The notes: generated by a model from the letters alone, not told the origin. 64,000 bases of DNA from Galdieria partita (GCA_025991245.1 BQMJ01000023.1:25001-89000), one strand, 5' to 3'. Positions 21,882-35,161 are shown, numbered from the stretch's first letter. Program-made: numbers and translations.

Positions 21882-24800
21882 TCACCGCTGGACCCATCGG
21901 ATGAACTGGAGACCAAAGAGTGTCGCCAAACGAAAAACCCACCAGAAACCAACAAGAGCCCCCAAGTCATCCCATCTTCGCCAGTACTGAAGTCCGAATT
22001 CGCTTAATACTTGTGAACTTGAACAAAGTTAAAAATTATTAGCTCAGTTCCAAGTTCTAACGTACCCACTAGTAATTGGACAGTATCTGCAACAACTATC
22101 ATAGATATGATTATTTACATTGACTGCCGAACATAACCCCACGGGGGCATTCACATAAGGAGTTGACTGATTGTTCGAATTGACCTCACAGCTCGGCCAA
22201 CTTGGAGGCTTCGAAAAATAACGATATTCCGACGAAGTACAATAATAGGACTAAAACCATCAACAAACTGCAAAACTTCTTCAATAATAATACTTACAAA
22301 ATTATGAATTGTATTTGTTGATATAGCTTCAAGCAAGTACCGGTAAGGATCAATCCAATATAACCACTTAAAATAAACCGGAATCGATGGTTCAGGAATG
22401 ACGAAGCCTGCAAGAGCTGATTGGAGTGAGTTTAATACAGGGTTCAGCATCTGCACCAGTTAGCATGCAATCTAACCATTTCTATTAATGCACTTACATA
22501 TGCAACCATTGGGTTGGGGGAAAATGTTGCGACAGTTTGTCCTAAAGATATTGCAGACCACATAAAGATAAAGAAATTGAAATAGAAAAACCCGAATTTG
22601 GATGCTGGAAAACCTGCTAAGAAATACAGAATGAGAACATAAACGGTTCCTGGAACCAAAGAAAACGGCATTTCAACTAATCCAATAGCACTAGGCACAG
22701 TAAGTATGGAAGACACAAAGTGCATCAAAATACTTACATCCAATAAACGATCGGATAGTATGTCCCAGCAGCAACTTCACGGTAGAATGCCTATCAACAC
22801 ATTAGTTCACGTCCCTATGAAAAATTGATATCATTACATCTCTCATCTGAAACATCGGATTAATAGAAGAAGTCTGCTGCATAACTCCATACATCGCACC
22901 CATATAAAGAACTGCAATACTGTTTCGGGCACCCTGAAAACAATAAATACAACTTTCAACCCCTTTTCTAAAGAAAAGATAACCTACTTGTTGGTCATGG
23001 GGAAACTTGTAAAACGCACTTCCCACCAGCAACGACATGACAACAGCAATAACAAATCTTGTCCTTCAAGAGAATCAGAATAATATGCAAATTTCTAAAA
23101 AACTCGTTCTATTACCAATTGTATGATGGAAAACGCCAGTAACAGATGAAAATACGTTTTGTCACTTCAACTACTTGATCTCTAAAAGTTGAAGCAACAG
23201 AGCTACGAAAAGTGACCTTCTGAACGTTCTCAGGGACAATAGGAGTAACATTTTCCAAGCTCTGTCTTTCATCCTGCTCCAACTGCGAAGTATTGTCCAA
23301 TTCACCCAATTCGGCCAAAACTCGTCTATATTCTCCAGAGTTCTTCCAAACAGAAGACTTTAAGGTGTTTAGATAAAGCGATCTTACAGGTTTCAATAGA
23401 CATACCCAATCCTTGGTCTGCGAATTTGAGATACCTGCACCGACAACTTCCAACATCCAATCTGCAGGATTTCGTCCTTGTTGGATGGGTGTCGCTCCAT
23501 TACGCACGAAATAGTCAATCATAACTTTGGAATGAACACCAAGAGGCCCAAAGTAACTAAGATACAATCAGCCGATCAAAAAGAGACCTTACAAATAAAG
23601 GTTCGATACATACACGACGTGGCCTCCACGTTGCAAAAGTAATAAATCGTCAAACATTTCAAATATCTCTGTTGAAGGTTGGTGAATGGTGCAGACAACT
23701 GTGTGTCCTGCATGTGCTATTCTTCGTATAGCACGCATCACAACTAGAGCAGCTCTAGCGTCTAAACCAGAAGTAGGTTCATCTAAGAATAGAACCAAAG
23801 GATTGACCACCAATTCAACACCAATTGTTACACGCTTTTTAGTTTCTGGGGGTAATCCGAATCCAACCATACGATTCTCCACATCTCGCAGTTCTAAAAT
23901 ATCTAAAATACGCTCAACAGCAAGAATCTTTTTTTCCCTTGGAACCTCAGAAGGTAAACGCAACATAGCAGAAAAAGTAATAGCTTCACGAATAGTCGGC
24001 TGAGGAACGTGTATATCTTCTTGTTCCACATAACCATTAATGCGACGAAAAGAAATATGTACAGGTTCTCTGTTCAACTCAACAGAGCCTAAAATTTTTC
24101 CAAAAGTCTTTCTCCGCGCCAACACATCCAATAATGTGGTCTTCCCCGCACCTAATTCTTATGTAAAAAATAAAACCTAAAGTAGCGTAAACTAGCCTAC
24201 CAGAAGAACCCATCAGAGCAACTAAGCGACCTGGTACAGCATAACCTGTCACATCATTTAGAAGAACAAGATCGTTCTCTGAAAATTTTGTCTTCTTTGA
24301 AAAAAGACGCTGCTTCAGTCCCTTCTTCTGAGACTCTTTTGGAATAATATAATAAAGATGCTTCCAAGTAAAGTAAATCTAGTTCTCATATAAGAACAAA
24401 CAGAATTGCACAAAACCTTAACATAACAAACCTCCTTCAAACTCAAATGTTCGTCTGACTGCAGAACATCTGTTCCTGAAAAAGAACCTTCGTCACGATC
24501 CTTTGAAAATGAATTCGAGCTACTTGGAGCTTTGTTGTCAAGTCCCCTTTGTGGATAATTCCCATTCTCAGCTACAAAATAAATGCTTTGAGAGACTTCC
24601 TCTATGTTCACGGTGCTCTCATATCTTTCACGAAAAACACGCAGTTCTTCATCTAGCTCCCTGTTCACCTCTACAGAAGAACGTTTCTTATTAACAGCTC
24701 TTCAACAGGGCTTAGTAGAGTTCATAAGAAAAACAAAAACATTCTCCTACCTTTTCCCACCTTTTCGGGTGCTAAATTTTAAGAAAGTTACACACATTAC

Positions 24801-27612
24801 ACCCAACACTGAGTAAAGTGTGTAAAATCCAACCAGAATGAGAACATTGTAAAATTTCCAGCCATAAGGATGATCGATTTGAAACTGACGTTGAATATAC
24901 TCTGCACCTGTACTCACTGGACAAGTTTTGAATGCATTTGGTATATACGAAACTGTTGGTCTACAAATGAAGTTTCATAAGTGAGAAAACAACGAAAAAC
25001 AACAAACTTACTCTAATTCTGACGTGGTACAAAAAAGTCGCAGTCCATCGAACTGGTTGATCATTGAAGATACAAAAGTGTAATGGAAAGGAGACAGGTA
25101 ATAAAGCCAAATCCTAACAAGTACTTAGTTTACCAATTGAAAGAATTTTGCAATCCAGCAGCTTACCACCAAGGAGGAATACTTCCTCTAGGCAATATAA
25201 ACCCAGCAAAAACAATGTTTGTTATTACTATCGCTGGAGATAGAGCAGTTGCCACTTCTACCACGGGGGTTCCCACCGCAATCAGTCTTGTTTGTGCACT
25301 CATCACCAAATCAAGAATCCAGTAGATGAAAATGAAAAAAAGGAACCTAAAATGCAACCATTACGATTCTGTCATAAGTTTGGAACTGTATGCATACCTT
25401 TGACCATCATTCATTGGATTAAGACCAGCCATCCAATAAAGTGAGCTGGAATAGAAAACAACTTCCAAGAAGTAAACAGGAGCTTCCTCCAACATCTGAG
25501 CTATAAAGAAAGGTTGCGGCAAAATAAAGTTGGCAGAAGTTTGTTTATAAAGGACTGCTCTTTGTTCAAAAATATTTGGTAAGGTACTAATAGATCCCAG
25601 ACCCATTTGCATAAGAGAAATAAACAAAGCCCCTAGAAACCAGTGAAAAAAATGGAAAAGCTCGCAACGAATATTTGCATACCAACCACAGCTAAACTTC
25701 CTTGTTTGTCTCTTGGCTCCTTAAAAAATAAAGCTCCAAGAACAAGTCCCATAAATATATAACGACAAAATCGAAACAAAAGAGTTCCTCTGTTATTTAG
25801 ATCCATTCGAAACTGACGTAGCACACATAGCTTCAATTGAGTGTGAAACGGTTGTAATACACGTCTTTCAAGCAAGTCAGATATTTCACTCGCAACTGGT
25901 CGCCTGCGAGAAATATCTTGCTCCGCATAACCGTTACTTAATGCAGCAAGAACTTTTTTGTGGTATATTGAATCACGATATTTCTCTTCAAAAGAAGCCA
26001 CATTTGTAGGAGCAATTTCTTCAAAACCAGGGCAAATTAAAGTATGCTTAGGATCTGAGAGAGAACAAAGAAACTCCGGAACTGATCTTCTCAGTGGCTT
26101 TCTGATTCCGATAGATTCAAAATAAGGTAATGCTTCGGAAACGCGTCCAAAAAATAGTTCTTTCCCTTGATCAATGACAAGTACTCTATCAAACAGCCAA
26201 TAGATATCCTCTGAAGGCTGTTGCATACTGACAATAAATACTCTTTTGTCCCTATCTACTGATCTCCTCATACTGCGAACAATATCAAGGCTAACAGCAC
26301 TATCTAAACCTTTCGTAAACTGATCAAAGACAAACAATTGAGCACGACTCCCAACTAGCATTTCGCCTATTGTAACTCTCTTCTTTTCACCACCTGAAAC
26401 TCCACGAACACGAGGACCACCAACTCTAGTCCTAAGAACTCTCTCCAAACCAAGCCCCTATGATCATTTGGCATTATGTGGATCTCAAATAAAAACAAAG
26501 TATATTACCCTTGCAACCAAGCGAATCCTGTCGTACCGGATTCGCTTTGCAAATGGGAAAAAGTCCGGTATGGAACAATTCGCAGCAAATTCAAAAGTAT
26601 GCCTTTCATAAATCAACAACTTTTCAATCAAAGGGTTCAATAACGTACCAGACACTCAAAGTCGGCAAATGAACATCATCTTGACCAACATGACGTATTA
26701 CGTGATGGAGTTTTCTATGTGCTTTCAAACCTCCATAAGAAACCTTAACTCCATATCATTGACTGATTTTTAAATAAGTTTCATTACTTACCTTCCCAGT
26801 AACCTTAAAACTGTCGGGAACATGGTTGGCTAAAACGTTCAATAAAGTTGAAGTTCCGGAACCAGGAGGACCCAACACTAGTAACATTTCGCCAGGAAGC
26901 ACATAGCCAGAAATATTTGAGAGAATTTCTGCAACTGGCTCTTCCTTCTTTAACAAATTTCTCTCAATCTATTGTTCAGTCTGTAAGGACACAGCATCTT
27001 AAAAAACAATTCAAATATTGTACTTACGGGTTTGAATGGAGCACTAGCAAGTTTCAAAAGGTTCTTTGCAGTAGCAACAGCACTTGTCCAAACTGTTGGT
27101 ATTGCTGGTGCAGCTGACACTGGCACCTGCACGCTCAACTTGAGCGAGTTAGAGACAAGCTTCTACATATTTAGTGAAATGTAACTTACGCCGTGAAAAG
27201 AGACGCCAAAAATTCTCTCGTGGAAACCCATCGTCTCATAGATTGTTTGTATCAACTCTGCATATGCATCTCGATCAAAATTTGGACTATCCACGTCAAA
27301 ACGAGGTTCTTTGTACCACTCTCCAAGTGACTCTTCTATTACTCTTGCCTTCAACTCGTATGTCTTAGGTTTCATGAAACGAAAATATTTCCAATATCTT
27401 CTGTTTTTCATCTCCTCCGTGTAAAAATCTTCCCCTTCAAACTTCTCTTCCAAATCCCTAAGTATTCCAAAGTAGTCTCTTTGCATAGGGTAACCTTCTC
27501 TGAACGAAGAATTTTCGTCTTTATCATGAGTAGATTCCAATTTTCTGTCTTCAACTCTTGCTTCACTGCTGTTATTTGTGGAATACCCCTTTTCAGTTCT
27601 TTCCAAGTCCAT
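21882..27612 (-). CDS. Full-size PDR-type ABC transporter (ABCG), many exons
   Basis: About 15 exons on the minus strand encode NBD1-TMD1-NBD2-TMD2. ATG at 27612 starts MDLERTEKGYS; the last exon ends at TGA 21882-21884 after FGLQYWRRWDDLGALVGFWW. NBD1 has loop GPPGSGTSTLL (about 26860), signature VSGGEKKRVTIGEML and FVFDQFTKGLDS. NBD2 has GSSGAGKTTLLDVLARR split by an intron, LPPETKKRVTIGVELV and LFLDEPTSGLDAR. The membrane part includes WLYWIDPYRYLLEAI and an extracellular Cys-rich CCRYC. PDR proteins export lipids and hydrophobic compounds from the plasma membrane. Introns are short; not every boundary was fixed. NBD1 lacks the Walker A Lys, the catalytic Glu and the switch His (see findings). 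Confidence 0.92.
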
Positions 27613-27936
27613 CTGCAACAACAACAACAAGCAAAAATCCACGTTGCCTTGGTCGATTCAAGACTTTCTCCTCCATTTCCATTGAGATTAGAGTGCTATG
27701 TCCATTGGACCAAATTGACTATCAAGAAGGAAATCATTTGCCAAATGACTCCAAACTGAAATGAGAAATGGTATTCATCAAAGCTACTCAATTGGATTTA
27801 TTGCAACCAATAATATTTCGAGCACGAATACAAAAGAAACTTTGATGCAAATAGCCCTCCACGACTGATCCTCCTAGTTAGATTCGTTGGTTCATCATAA
27901 AATTCAAAGTGGAATATTCGACGCGTCCAGTGTGTT

Positions 27937-28776
27937 ATGCTTCAGAATACATGCGTAACCATCTTTATCCAATTGCGATATTTTTTAGACTTTCGTCCCC
28001 AAGTCAGGTTTCTTTTGAGTGTATATCGAATCGTGTTGATACGTTGTTATGCTTTGACCACAAATTTGCTGTTCAAAAGTAAAACGTGTCGGAAACTGAG
28101 ATTTTTCCTCCAAACGGACTGGCACCGGCTGAAGCTATCAAAAAGGTTTCTTTAACAGTTAAATTATCCAAATTGCGAATGCTAAGAATAGTCTTGTTTC
28201 GCATTTCCTCTTACTTGACTATAGTAACACAACGAATTTGCAAGTGCAAACACTCCTCCTCATTGGTGCAATATAGTGTTCGAAAGAACTTTGCTCTTTC
28301 TAGGCAGTTTTTTCCTGGTTAGAGAGGCGAAGTAAAATTCTACCGCCGCTAAAATTAACCTCTATTGGTAAGTATTTTTTTCACAAACTCAAAATACTTT
28401 TCATGGCAAGCTTGATAACGAGGGCTACCTCTTGTACCAAGGAAATGAATTACAAGAACCTCTTAAAATGCCATTCTTCCATTGTCACACGAATTGAAAA
28501 AGTTACTCATGTTCTAACACGCAAAACTGGTCAATAAAATAGAACTTGCCAAAGAATTCCACAACTTCCTTCCCAACAAGGCTAGTCGGTGGTACCGACT
28601 CAAAAGATATGAGCAGGAACCTTAAATTCAAAAAGTTTGTACCCCCGTCTCGAGACAAGGCAACAAAACTTGTGTATCTTGCTCTGAACCTACGGGGAAT
28701 CAATATGCCACTAAATATTTTCACAGCAAGAAGACTTAAAAAGCGTGAAAATATTTCCGTGGCGAAGCTCTCATAA
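27937..28776 (+). other. Unresolved stretch between divergent transcription units
   Basis: This lies within the 1.2 kb between the PDR and RPC3 genes. Plus-strand open stretches with plausible protein character occur at about 28086-28150 (FPPNGLAPAEAIKKV), 28411-28495 (NEGYLLYQGNELQEPLKMPF) and 28546-28776 (KFVPPSRDKATKLVYLALNL). A GTAAGT donor at 28368 has an AAG acceptor at 28408-28410. I could not join them into one reading frame, and no family is recognised. A small spliced gene is possible. Confidence 0.25.
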
Positions 28777-28805
28777 AAGGAAACAGTACTCCAGAGACAT
28801 ACAAA

Positions 28806-30380
28806 CTAAATATCACGAAGGCACATAATGTTCTTGTCCAATCTCAATATGCTGACTTCATATAATCCCATTCTTTGCTGCAATTTCTCCAATCGTTCTT
28901 TGAGTTCCAAACTGGCACTACTCAAATTCATATTCGACGTTTGACCAGGTAAATGGCGTTCTAAAATTTCTTGTTGAATGGAAACAGCTTCCAATTCTTC
29001 ACTGACACAGTATAAGTTAGAACCGAGCAGGCGAGTAAATTCTGCATGTAGAGTTCTCAGGCGAATCAACATATTCATTGTTGCTTTATACGCATGGCAG
29101 AGCACATTTGTGAAAACGTGTGACATATCTACGCTCCAAAGAAAGAATGAACGAGAAGACTTATAGTCGGAAGAAGAAGGAATTTCGTTTACCACTACAT
29201 AGCCATCTCTGAACATGGCATAGAGTTTCTCTCGAGCAGTCGTTCCAGGAAGCATAGCAAATTCTAACAGTTGTCTTTGTTCTACAGCACCTTTATCTAG
29301 TAATAAACGGTATATTCGAAGACCGGAAGCTCCATGTCTTTTCAATATCAGGTGCTCAGTGGCTCTCTGCTTTAAAAGCTGTCTTATCTTACGTATCTCA
29401 ACCACAAAGGAAGACATTCCTATTCCTGAGATGAAATTATATCTTTCATCTTGCAAAACATTTAACGCTTCATTTAGTTGATCTACAGTTACCAACTCCG
29501 AAGATGATGCCATCTGATTCCTTATCTCATCAAGTATAGCATCCCTCTGCACTGGTAATGATTGTTCACTTTCGAAACATTCGTCTTCCCTTCGTGTTAA
29601 CGACAAAATAGCACGAAAACAATTAGCTACCATTCTACAATTTTCTCGTACAGTGTGAACAACCAGATCTAAAAAAGCTTCATGTCTCAAAATGCGATTA
29701 AGAAAATTTGTAGATACTCTATAAAGTTCCAACTGTGCAAATCTGAAACTTTCAGAGCTATTCTGTACCCCATCTTCTTCTCTTCCAGGAAAAGAATCGG
29801 AACTGGTCGATCTCTTCCGCTTCATACCGCTCGGAGAAGCTAAAATATCTTTCTCATTCTTCTCATGGTATTCACAACCTGCAACACAAACAAAATTGTC
29901 GTCAATCATCTTGTGCAATATTGAGTCCGCAACAGCACTGCTTTTCAGTCTTCCATGAGTTATGCCGACCTGAATGACGTCTTCAAAAGACAATAGACCT
30001 CTTTCCAATAGAATCTGGCACAAAACTTCTCCTGTTTCGCCATAATATTCTCGGGCAAGCTGAATAAATCTCGGAAATCTTAGACGAAGCAATACCTCCT
30101 CTACTTTCGCTTCGAACACAACTTCGACTCCTTCTTCTCCATCTAAATTCCATGGCTTATTCATAAAGACTCTTCCGCTGTCTCTTTCATAGGCACACAC
30201 TACATTGTGTTGCAGTAAAACAGCGACAGCTTGCTTTACTTTTTCAGCAGAAACACCTGAAAGCTTAACGAGCTCCTTAAATCCACAAGTACCATACGTG
30301 GAAAGACTCCAAAATATCTGTCCATATAACTCTCCAAAGTGAAAGTTGATTATTTCTCGTGACAGCAAATATTTCTCCAT
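28806..30380 (-). CDS. RPC3: DNA-directed RNA polymerase III subunit RPC3 (C82/POLR3C)
   Basis: A single exon of 524 residues. The N-terminal winged-helix repeat (IFWSLSTYGTCGFKELVKLS) and the later helix-turn-helix block (LRIYRLLLDKGAVEQRQLLE) with its C-terminal coiled coil (residues about 470-515) follow the RPC82/POLR3C layout. The mid-protein linker is Lys/Ser-rich and variable. RPC3 is part of the RPC3/6/7 subcomplex that recruits Pol III for tRNA and 5S transcription initiation. ATG at 30380 is used, since upstream in-frame codons lack an ATG. Confidence 0.85.
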   Translation of the reverse strand: MEKYLLSREIINFHFGELYGQIFWSLSTYGTCGFKELVKLSGVSAEKVKQAVAVLLQHNVVCAYERDSGRVFMNKPWNLDGEEGVEVVFEAKVEEVLLRLRFPRFIQLAREYYGETGEVLCQILLERGLLSFEDVIQVGITHGRLKSSAVADSILHKMIDDNFVCVAGCEYHEKNEKDILASPSGMKRKRSTSSDSFPGREEDGVQNSSESFRFAQLELYRVSTNFLNRILRHEAFLDLVVHTVRENCRMVANCFRAILSLTRREDECFESEQSLPVQRDAILDEIRNQMASSSELVTVDQLNEALNVLQDERYNFISGIGMSSFVVEIRKIRQLLKQRATEHLILKRHGASGLRIYRLLLDKGAVEQRQLLEFAMLPGTTAREKLYAMFRDGYVVVNEIPSSSDYKSSRSFFLWSVDMSHVFTNVLCHAYKATMNMLIRLRTLHAEFTRLLGSNLYCVSEELEAVSIQQEILERHLPGQTSNMNLSSASLELKERLEKLQQRMGLYEVSILRLDKNIMCLRDI

Positions 30381-31339
30381 AGAACATACTACCAACTGAA
30401 TCCCTATGCGCTAAAATGAAATTTCGTTTGCAAATTTATTCATGACAAAATTCTTATAAAAAGAAAGTCACCAAAATTGGAGGATTCTCTTATGCAAACT
30501 TTCAGAAGCGAAGGCCTCATTTTAGACAGTTGAGGTATTAAGCTTCAGAATGGCTCTCGCTTTCATGTATCATGTATTAGATAGAGGTCTTGTTTACCTT
30601 ATTGCCATAATTGTTATCAAAGGACTTGAGGTTCTCGTAGAAACGATGACTAGCAACGAATGAAGATTTGAGGTTATTCAGAGAGGATAGAAGGAGCCGA
30701 AGAAACCGTAATTATCCAATTACTTATTTCGAAAAATAATCTTTATATATTTCTTACACTAACAATAGACTTTTCTTGTTAAATTTTCTAACTGAATCGA
30801 TGAAGACTGACGGAATGATGTAGAGAGATCCAAATATAAGATGTTATATTGTTTAATTTGCTACTTGGAAAGGATATTTAGTGATTTCCAATCTTTTGGT
30901 TCACAGATATACTTCTCATGTACTAAATTGGACATCTGAGAAGTCGCTTTAGTAAAATTGAGAATAGGCAAGATCTGGTTACCAATATTTATCAAAATTT
31001 ATAGATTCGTGGACACTTCCAAAGAAGCCATAAATAGGAGTACCCATTTCAGTATCCGTTACGAATCGAGAGAGCAACAATGGTATGAAGTCGACGAGAC
31101 AAATGCAATAGCTCAAAGGAAATCGAATACTCCAACAAAGCAAGCATCCTTGTTTAGAGTGTCCATTGTTATGACGTGTTCAAAATAAATGCCACTCCGA
31201 AGACAGAATCATTACTGAAAAGCAGTCCTATATTGCCAATTTGGGAAACGCTTGCCATTCACTTCCACGTGGCAGTGCTCCATGGAATTGTGGGAACAGT
31301 CGCTCTTTTTGATCGAGTTAAAAAAAACTTGTTTTTGAA
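30381..31339. other. Divergent intergenic region of about 960 bp
   Basis: This lies between the starts of RPC3 and the GT14 gene and should hold both promoters. Apart from a 37-codon candidate at 30550 and a non-ATG frame at 30958-31188, I see nothing recognisable. Confidence 0.5.
30550..30663 (+). CDS. Candidate 37-residue single-pass micro-protein
   Basis: ATG at 30550 opens MALAFMYHVLDRGL followed by a hydrophobic VYLIAIIVIKGLEVLVE segment and a short polar tail. The layout resembles tiny membrane subunits, but no family match is known to me. It is too short to be convincing without expression or conservation data. Confidence 0.25.
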   Translation: MALAFMYHVLDRGLVYLIAIIVIKGLEVLVETMTSNE

Positions 31340-32955
31340 ATGCGATTGAAGTGGATGAGTCAAAGAATACTAAAGCAGAGAGTGTTACTTGGAACAACTA
31401 TATGCATATTGGTGCTTCTCTTGAATATTTCACACATACTGCTACAAACCATTAAGTTCGGTCTCCCAGTTTATACAGCTTCGTGTCCCAAACAAACGGA
31501 ACTTCACAGTGACGTGAATTTGTATTTTGAAGAGTTATCTAATGAAACTTACACTAATCAAGTTAAATGCGGCAGTATCGCTTCTTATTCTGATTTTTCT
31601 AACGAAACCATGTTAAAGTTTGAACGTTATTACTTGAAACAAAGGCAGCTTGGATATCACTCGATGAAGCCTTCTCTAAAAGTTGAGTCACGCTCACAAG
31701 GATTTTTCAACTGGTTTTCTCTTTTTGACAGGAGAAAATCCCTAGTTCCTACTACAGCTTCCAAAAACATAGCCTTTTCCATTCAAGTTTCTTCGAACAA
31801 TATTGAAATGGTTCCCCGGCTGGTGCGAGCAGTGTATCATCCAAACAATGTTTACGCTATTCATTTTGATGCGAAAATACCCACTATGAAAGTCCAAGAA
31901 TGTTTAATCGAATTGGCTAGGCAGCATTTCTTTCGTTTAAACGGAGACGGTCTTAAATCAAAAGATGCTACAGACGAGATGCTTCTAAACCAAACAAAGT
32001 ACTTTCCAGACAATATACATTTCGTGCCACGAGAGCCAGTAACCTATTCGGGTATTACGGTTGTGTTGAATACAATTCGCCTTATGACTTATTTGCTCCA
32101 ACATGATGAAACATGGGAATATTACATTAACTTGTCTGGTTCCGACTATCCTCTTGTTTCTCCACATTTTTTACGACGTCTACTCGGTAGAATACCAGAA
32201 TCGGAGATTTTGAATTTTCTATGGAGCGACCCAAACCCTGCTCAATATCAATATCGCTTCAAGCCTGTAGGTTTTGCTTTTGTATATAGGAGAGGACTGT
32301 TCTCAGAATTGTATAGGTAATTGTGGACTCCAGTCTGTATAGCTTTACTCCTCCTCAGAATGACACTCCCTCATCTGCAGATTTGCATTGGCTTCAATGT
32401 TCAGTTTGCGACGAAGAAGGTAGCATGAAAAGGAAAAAGGACATTGAACATCCATTTGGCTCAAACAAATACTTCCGCACGTATAAGAGTGAAGCGTGGA
32501 TGGTTGCTTCTAGAGAGTTTTGTAGATATACAGTCACATCATGGGAGGCCAAGCAACTACTGGCAAGGCTCACCAACTCTTGGATGACAGATGAGCACTA
32601 CTTTATTACATTACTTGAGAACAGTGCCATGTTTAAGGATACTCGAGTTGACGATAGTTTACGCAGTGTTACATGGTATCATCCAAAAAGACCTCGAGGC
32701 CCAACAACACATCCACATAACGTTGACGATGTAGATCTGTTCTGGTCCAATATTCGATGTTCTCGAGCTGTATTTGCCAGAAAATTCACTATTCCGAATG
32801 GTGCGATGTTGGACCTTATAGATAAGGAGTTGATCGGTGAAGAAGACGGAGAATATAGCAAGGAAGTGATAAGAAAATTCGATTTCCTGGTATCCAAAAC
32901 ACTTGCGATGCGAAAAGAGTATATCAATACAACAACTGTAGGAGTCTTGAAATAA
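31340..32955 (+). CDS. GT14-family glycosyltransferase (core-2 / xylosyltransferase-like), type II membrane protein
   Basis: The first exon encodes a short cytosolic tail, a membrane anchor (about residues 15-35) and the Branch domain: AFSIQVSSNNIEMVPRLVRA, YAIHFDAKIP, and YYINLSGSDYPLVSPHFLRR. The second part carries EAWMVASREFCRYT, SWMTDEHYFITLLEN and HPHNVDDVDLFW. These are typical of GT14 enzymes, which add GlcNAc, xylose or GlcA to glycans in the Golgi. The two halves are in different frames; a 77-bp intron from 32282 to 32358 restores frame, but other solutions exist. The C-terminal half has a stop at 32953-32955. Confidence 0.85.
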
Positions 32956-32978
32956 GAGAGAGAGAGAGAGAGAGAGAG
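32956..32978. repeat. GA microsatellite
   Basis: About 11 GA units start directly after the stop codon of the GT14 gene, so they lie in its 3' untranslated region. Such a run is likely to vary in length between strains. Confidence 0.85.
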
Positions 32979-33124
32979 CCATTTCCAGTAGAAATTATAA
33001 GGAACAGTTTGTCATCAACCTGTGGTGCTTAAATACTCTTTCATGAAGTGAAGGATTGAAAATACCCAATTTACCAAAGGTTTCTACAGGAGAGAATCAT
33101 ACTGAAACGATACAAAATAGAATG

Positions 33125-34124
<1,000 letters not shown>

Positions 34125-34196
34125 CGTTCCCGAGATCTAATTTCTCTATCACAAATTTTATCGGACGAATATGGATCAAAGTAACCTTCCGATGAG

Positions 34197-34859
34197 TCAA
34201 ATAGTTTCTTTAAGACTACGAATTTCATCTTCCAAACGACTACAAGCAAGTTCGATTTGCCTATTTTTTCTAATCAGCTGTTTCCAACTCTTGTCAAGAC
34301 TACTCAATTTTCTCAGTGCTTCTTCTTGTATATTTCTTCGACGAACATTTATTTCATCTATTTGGTTTTTCTCTTCGTTCAATTTCATACTGTAACGTTG
34401 TACTTGTTTCTCCAGTTGACTGATGAACAATAACCAGGCTTGAGAACCATATCTCTTCAACAGTTCCAAGTTGGCTAAACACAGAAGATCATGTTCTAGT
34501 GATGTTTGAAGTAACAGTACATTTCTTTCCCACAAGTGAACTTCATCTTCTTTTATACCGCCAGGATATGAAACTTCGTACCTCTTAAAAGGATTTTCAC
34601 ATTCAGATGGCAGCCCTTCTTCCATTCTCTGAAGCTCTATTCCAACCAGATTATTTGAAAGTAACCTTGTATTCTGTTGTTGTTCCTTCCAACTCCTCTT
34701 ATCTACATGGCTCAATTCTGCTTCGAGTAGGCTAGCAACTCGACGAGATACTTCTCTGTTCTTAAGAGAATTCTCGTCAGCATAAGGTAAGGCATCTATC
34801 AAAGGCTGTGTGTCTTCTTCTTGTAACTGCTTTATTGGAAATACCTTGTCACGTTCCAT
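34197..34859 (-). CDS. BCAS2: Pre-mRNA splicing factor SPF27 (BCAS2)
   Basis: A single exon of 220 residues matching the BCAS2 family: IDALPYADENSLKNREVSRR near the N-terminus, then a long helical, coiled-coil body to the C-terminus (residues 110-215). SPF27 is a core subunit of the PRP19 (NineTeen) complex that activates the spliceosome. This fits a genome with frequent introns. The stop is 72 bp from the TPI start on the same strand. Confidence 0.88.
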   Translation of the reverse strand: MERDKVFPIKQLQEEDTQPLIDALPYADENSLKNREVSRRVASLLEAELSHVDKRSWKEQQQNTRLLSNNLVGIELQRMEEGLPSECENPFKRYEVSYPGGIKEDEVHLWERNVLLLQTSLEHDLLCLANLELLKRYGSQAWLLFISQLEKQVQRYSMKLNEEKNQIDEINVRRRNIQEEALRKLSSLDKSWKQLIRKNRQIELACSRLEDEIRSLKETI

Positions 34860-35161
34860 TCAACAAGGCTTTCTAGGACTGGTTTGAAGTTGACACTTAC
34901 TCCCAATCCAAATTACCCAATTCAGTAAGCCAAAGTGGGTAAAGGAATTATTGCATTATTTGCTACATCGCTATAGGATAGAAGCATTTACTGCACACTA
35001 TTTGTAAAAACTTACACATGAAGATATATGCTTTTTGGTAATATCAAAAACATTCACTATCCGAAACAATATCGTCACAACTCCGTGTTAAGCATGATTT
35101 GTCAAGGTTGGTATCCTATACTATATAACAAAAATTCTTTGAAATGGACAATTCATTATAC
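34860..35161. other. Intergenic stretch
   Basis: 302 bp between two minus-strand genes. It should contain the BCAS2 promoter and the 3' end of the carrier gene. Nothing else was recognised. Confidence 0.5.

Noticed and set aside
26519-26547. A perfect 10-bp inverted repeat AAGCGAATCC…GGATTCGCTT.
   Set aside because: It lies inside an exon of the PDR transporter where the protein reads KRIRYDRIRL; the repeated Arg/Ile codons explain it.
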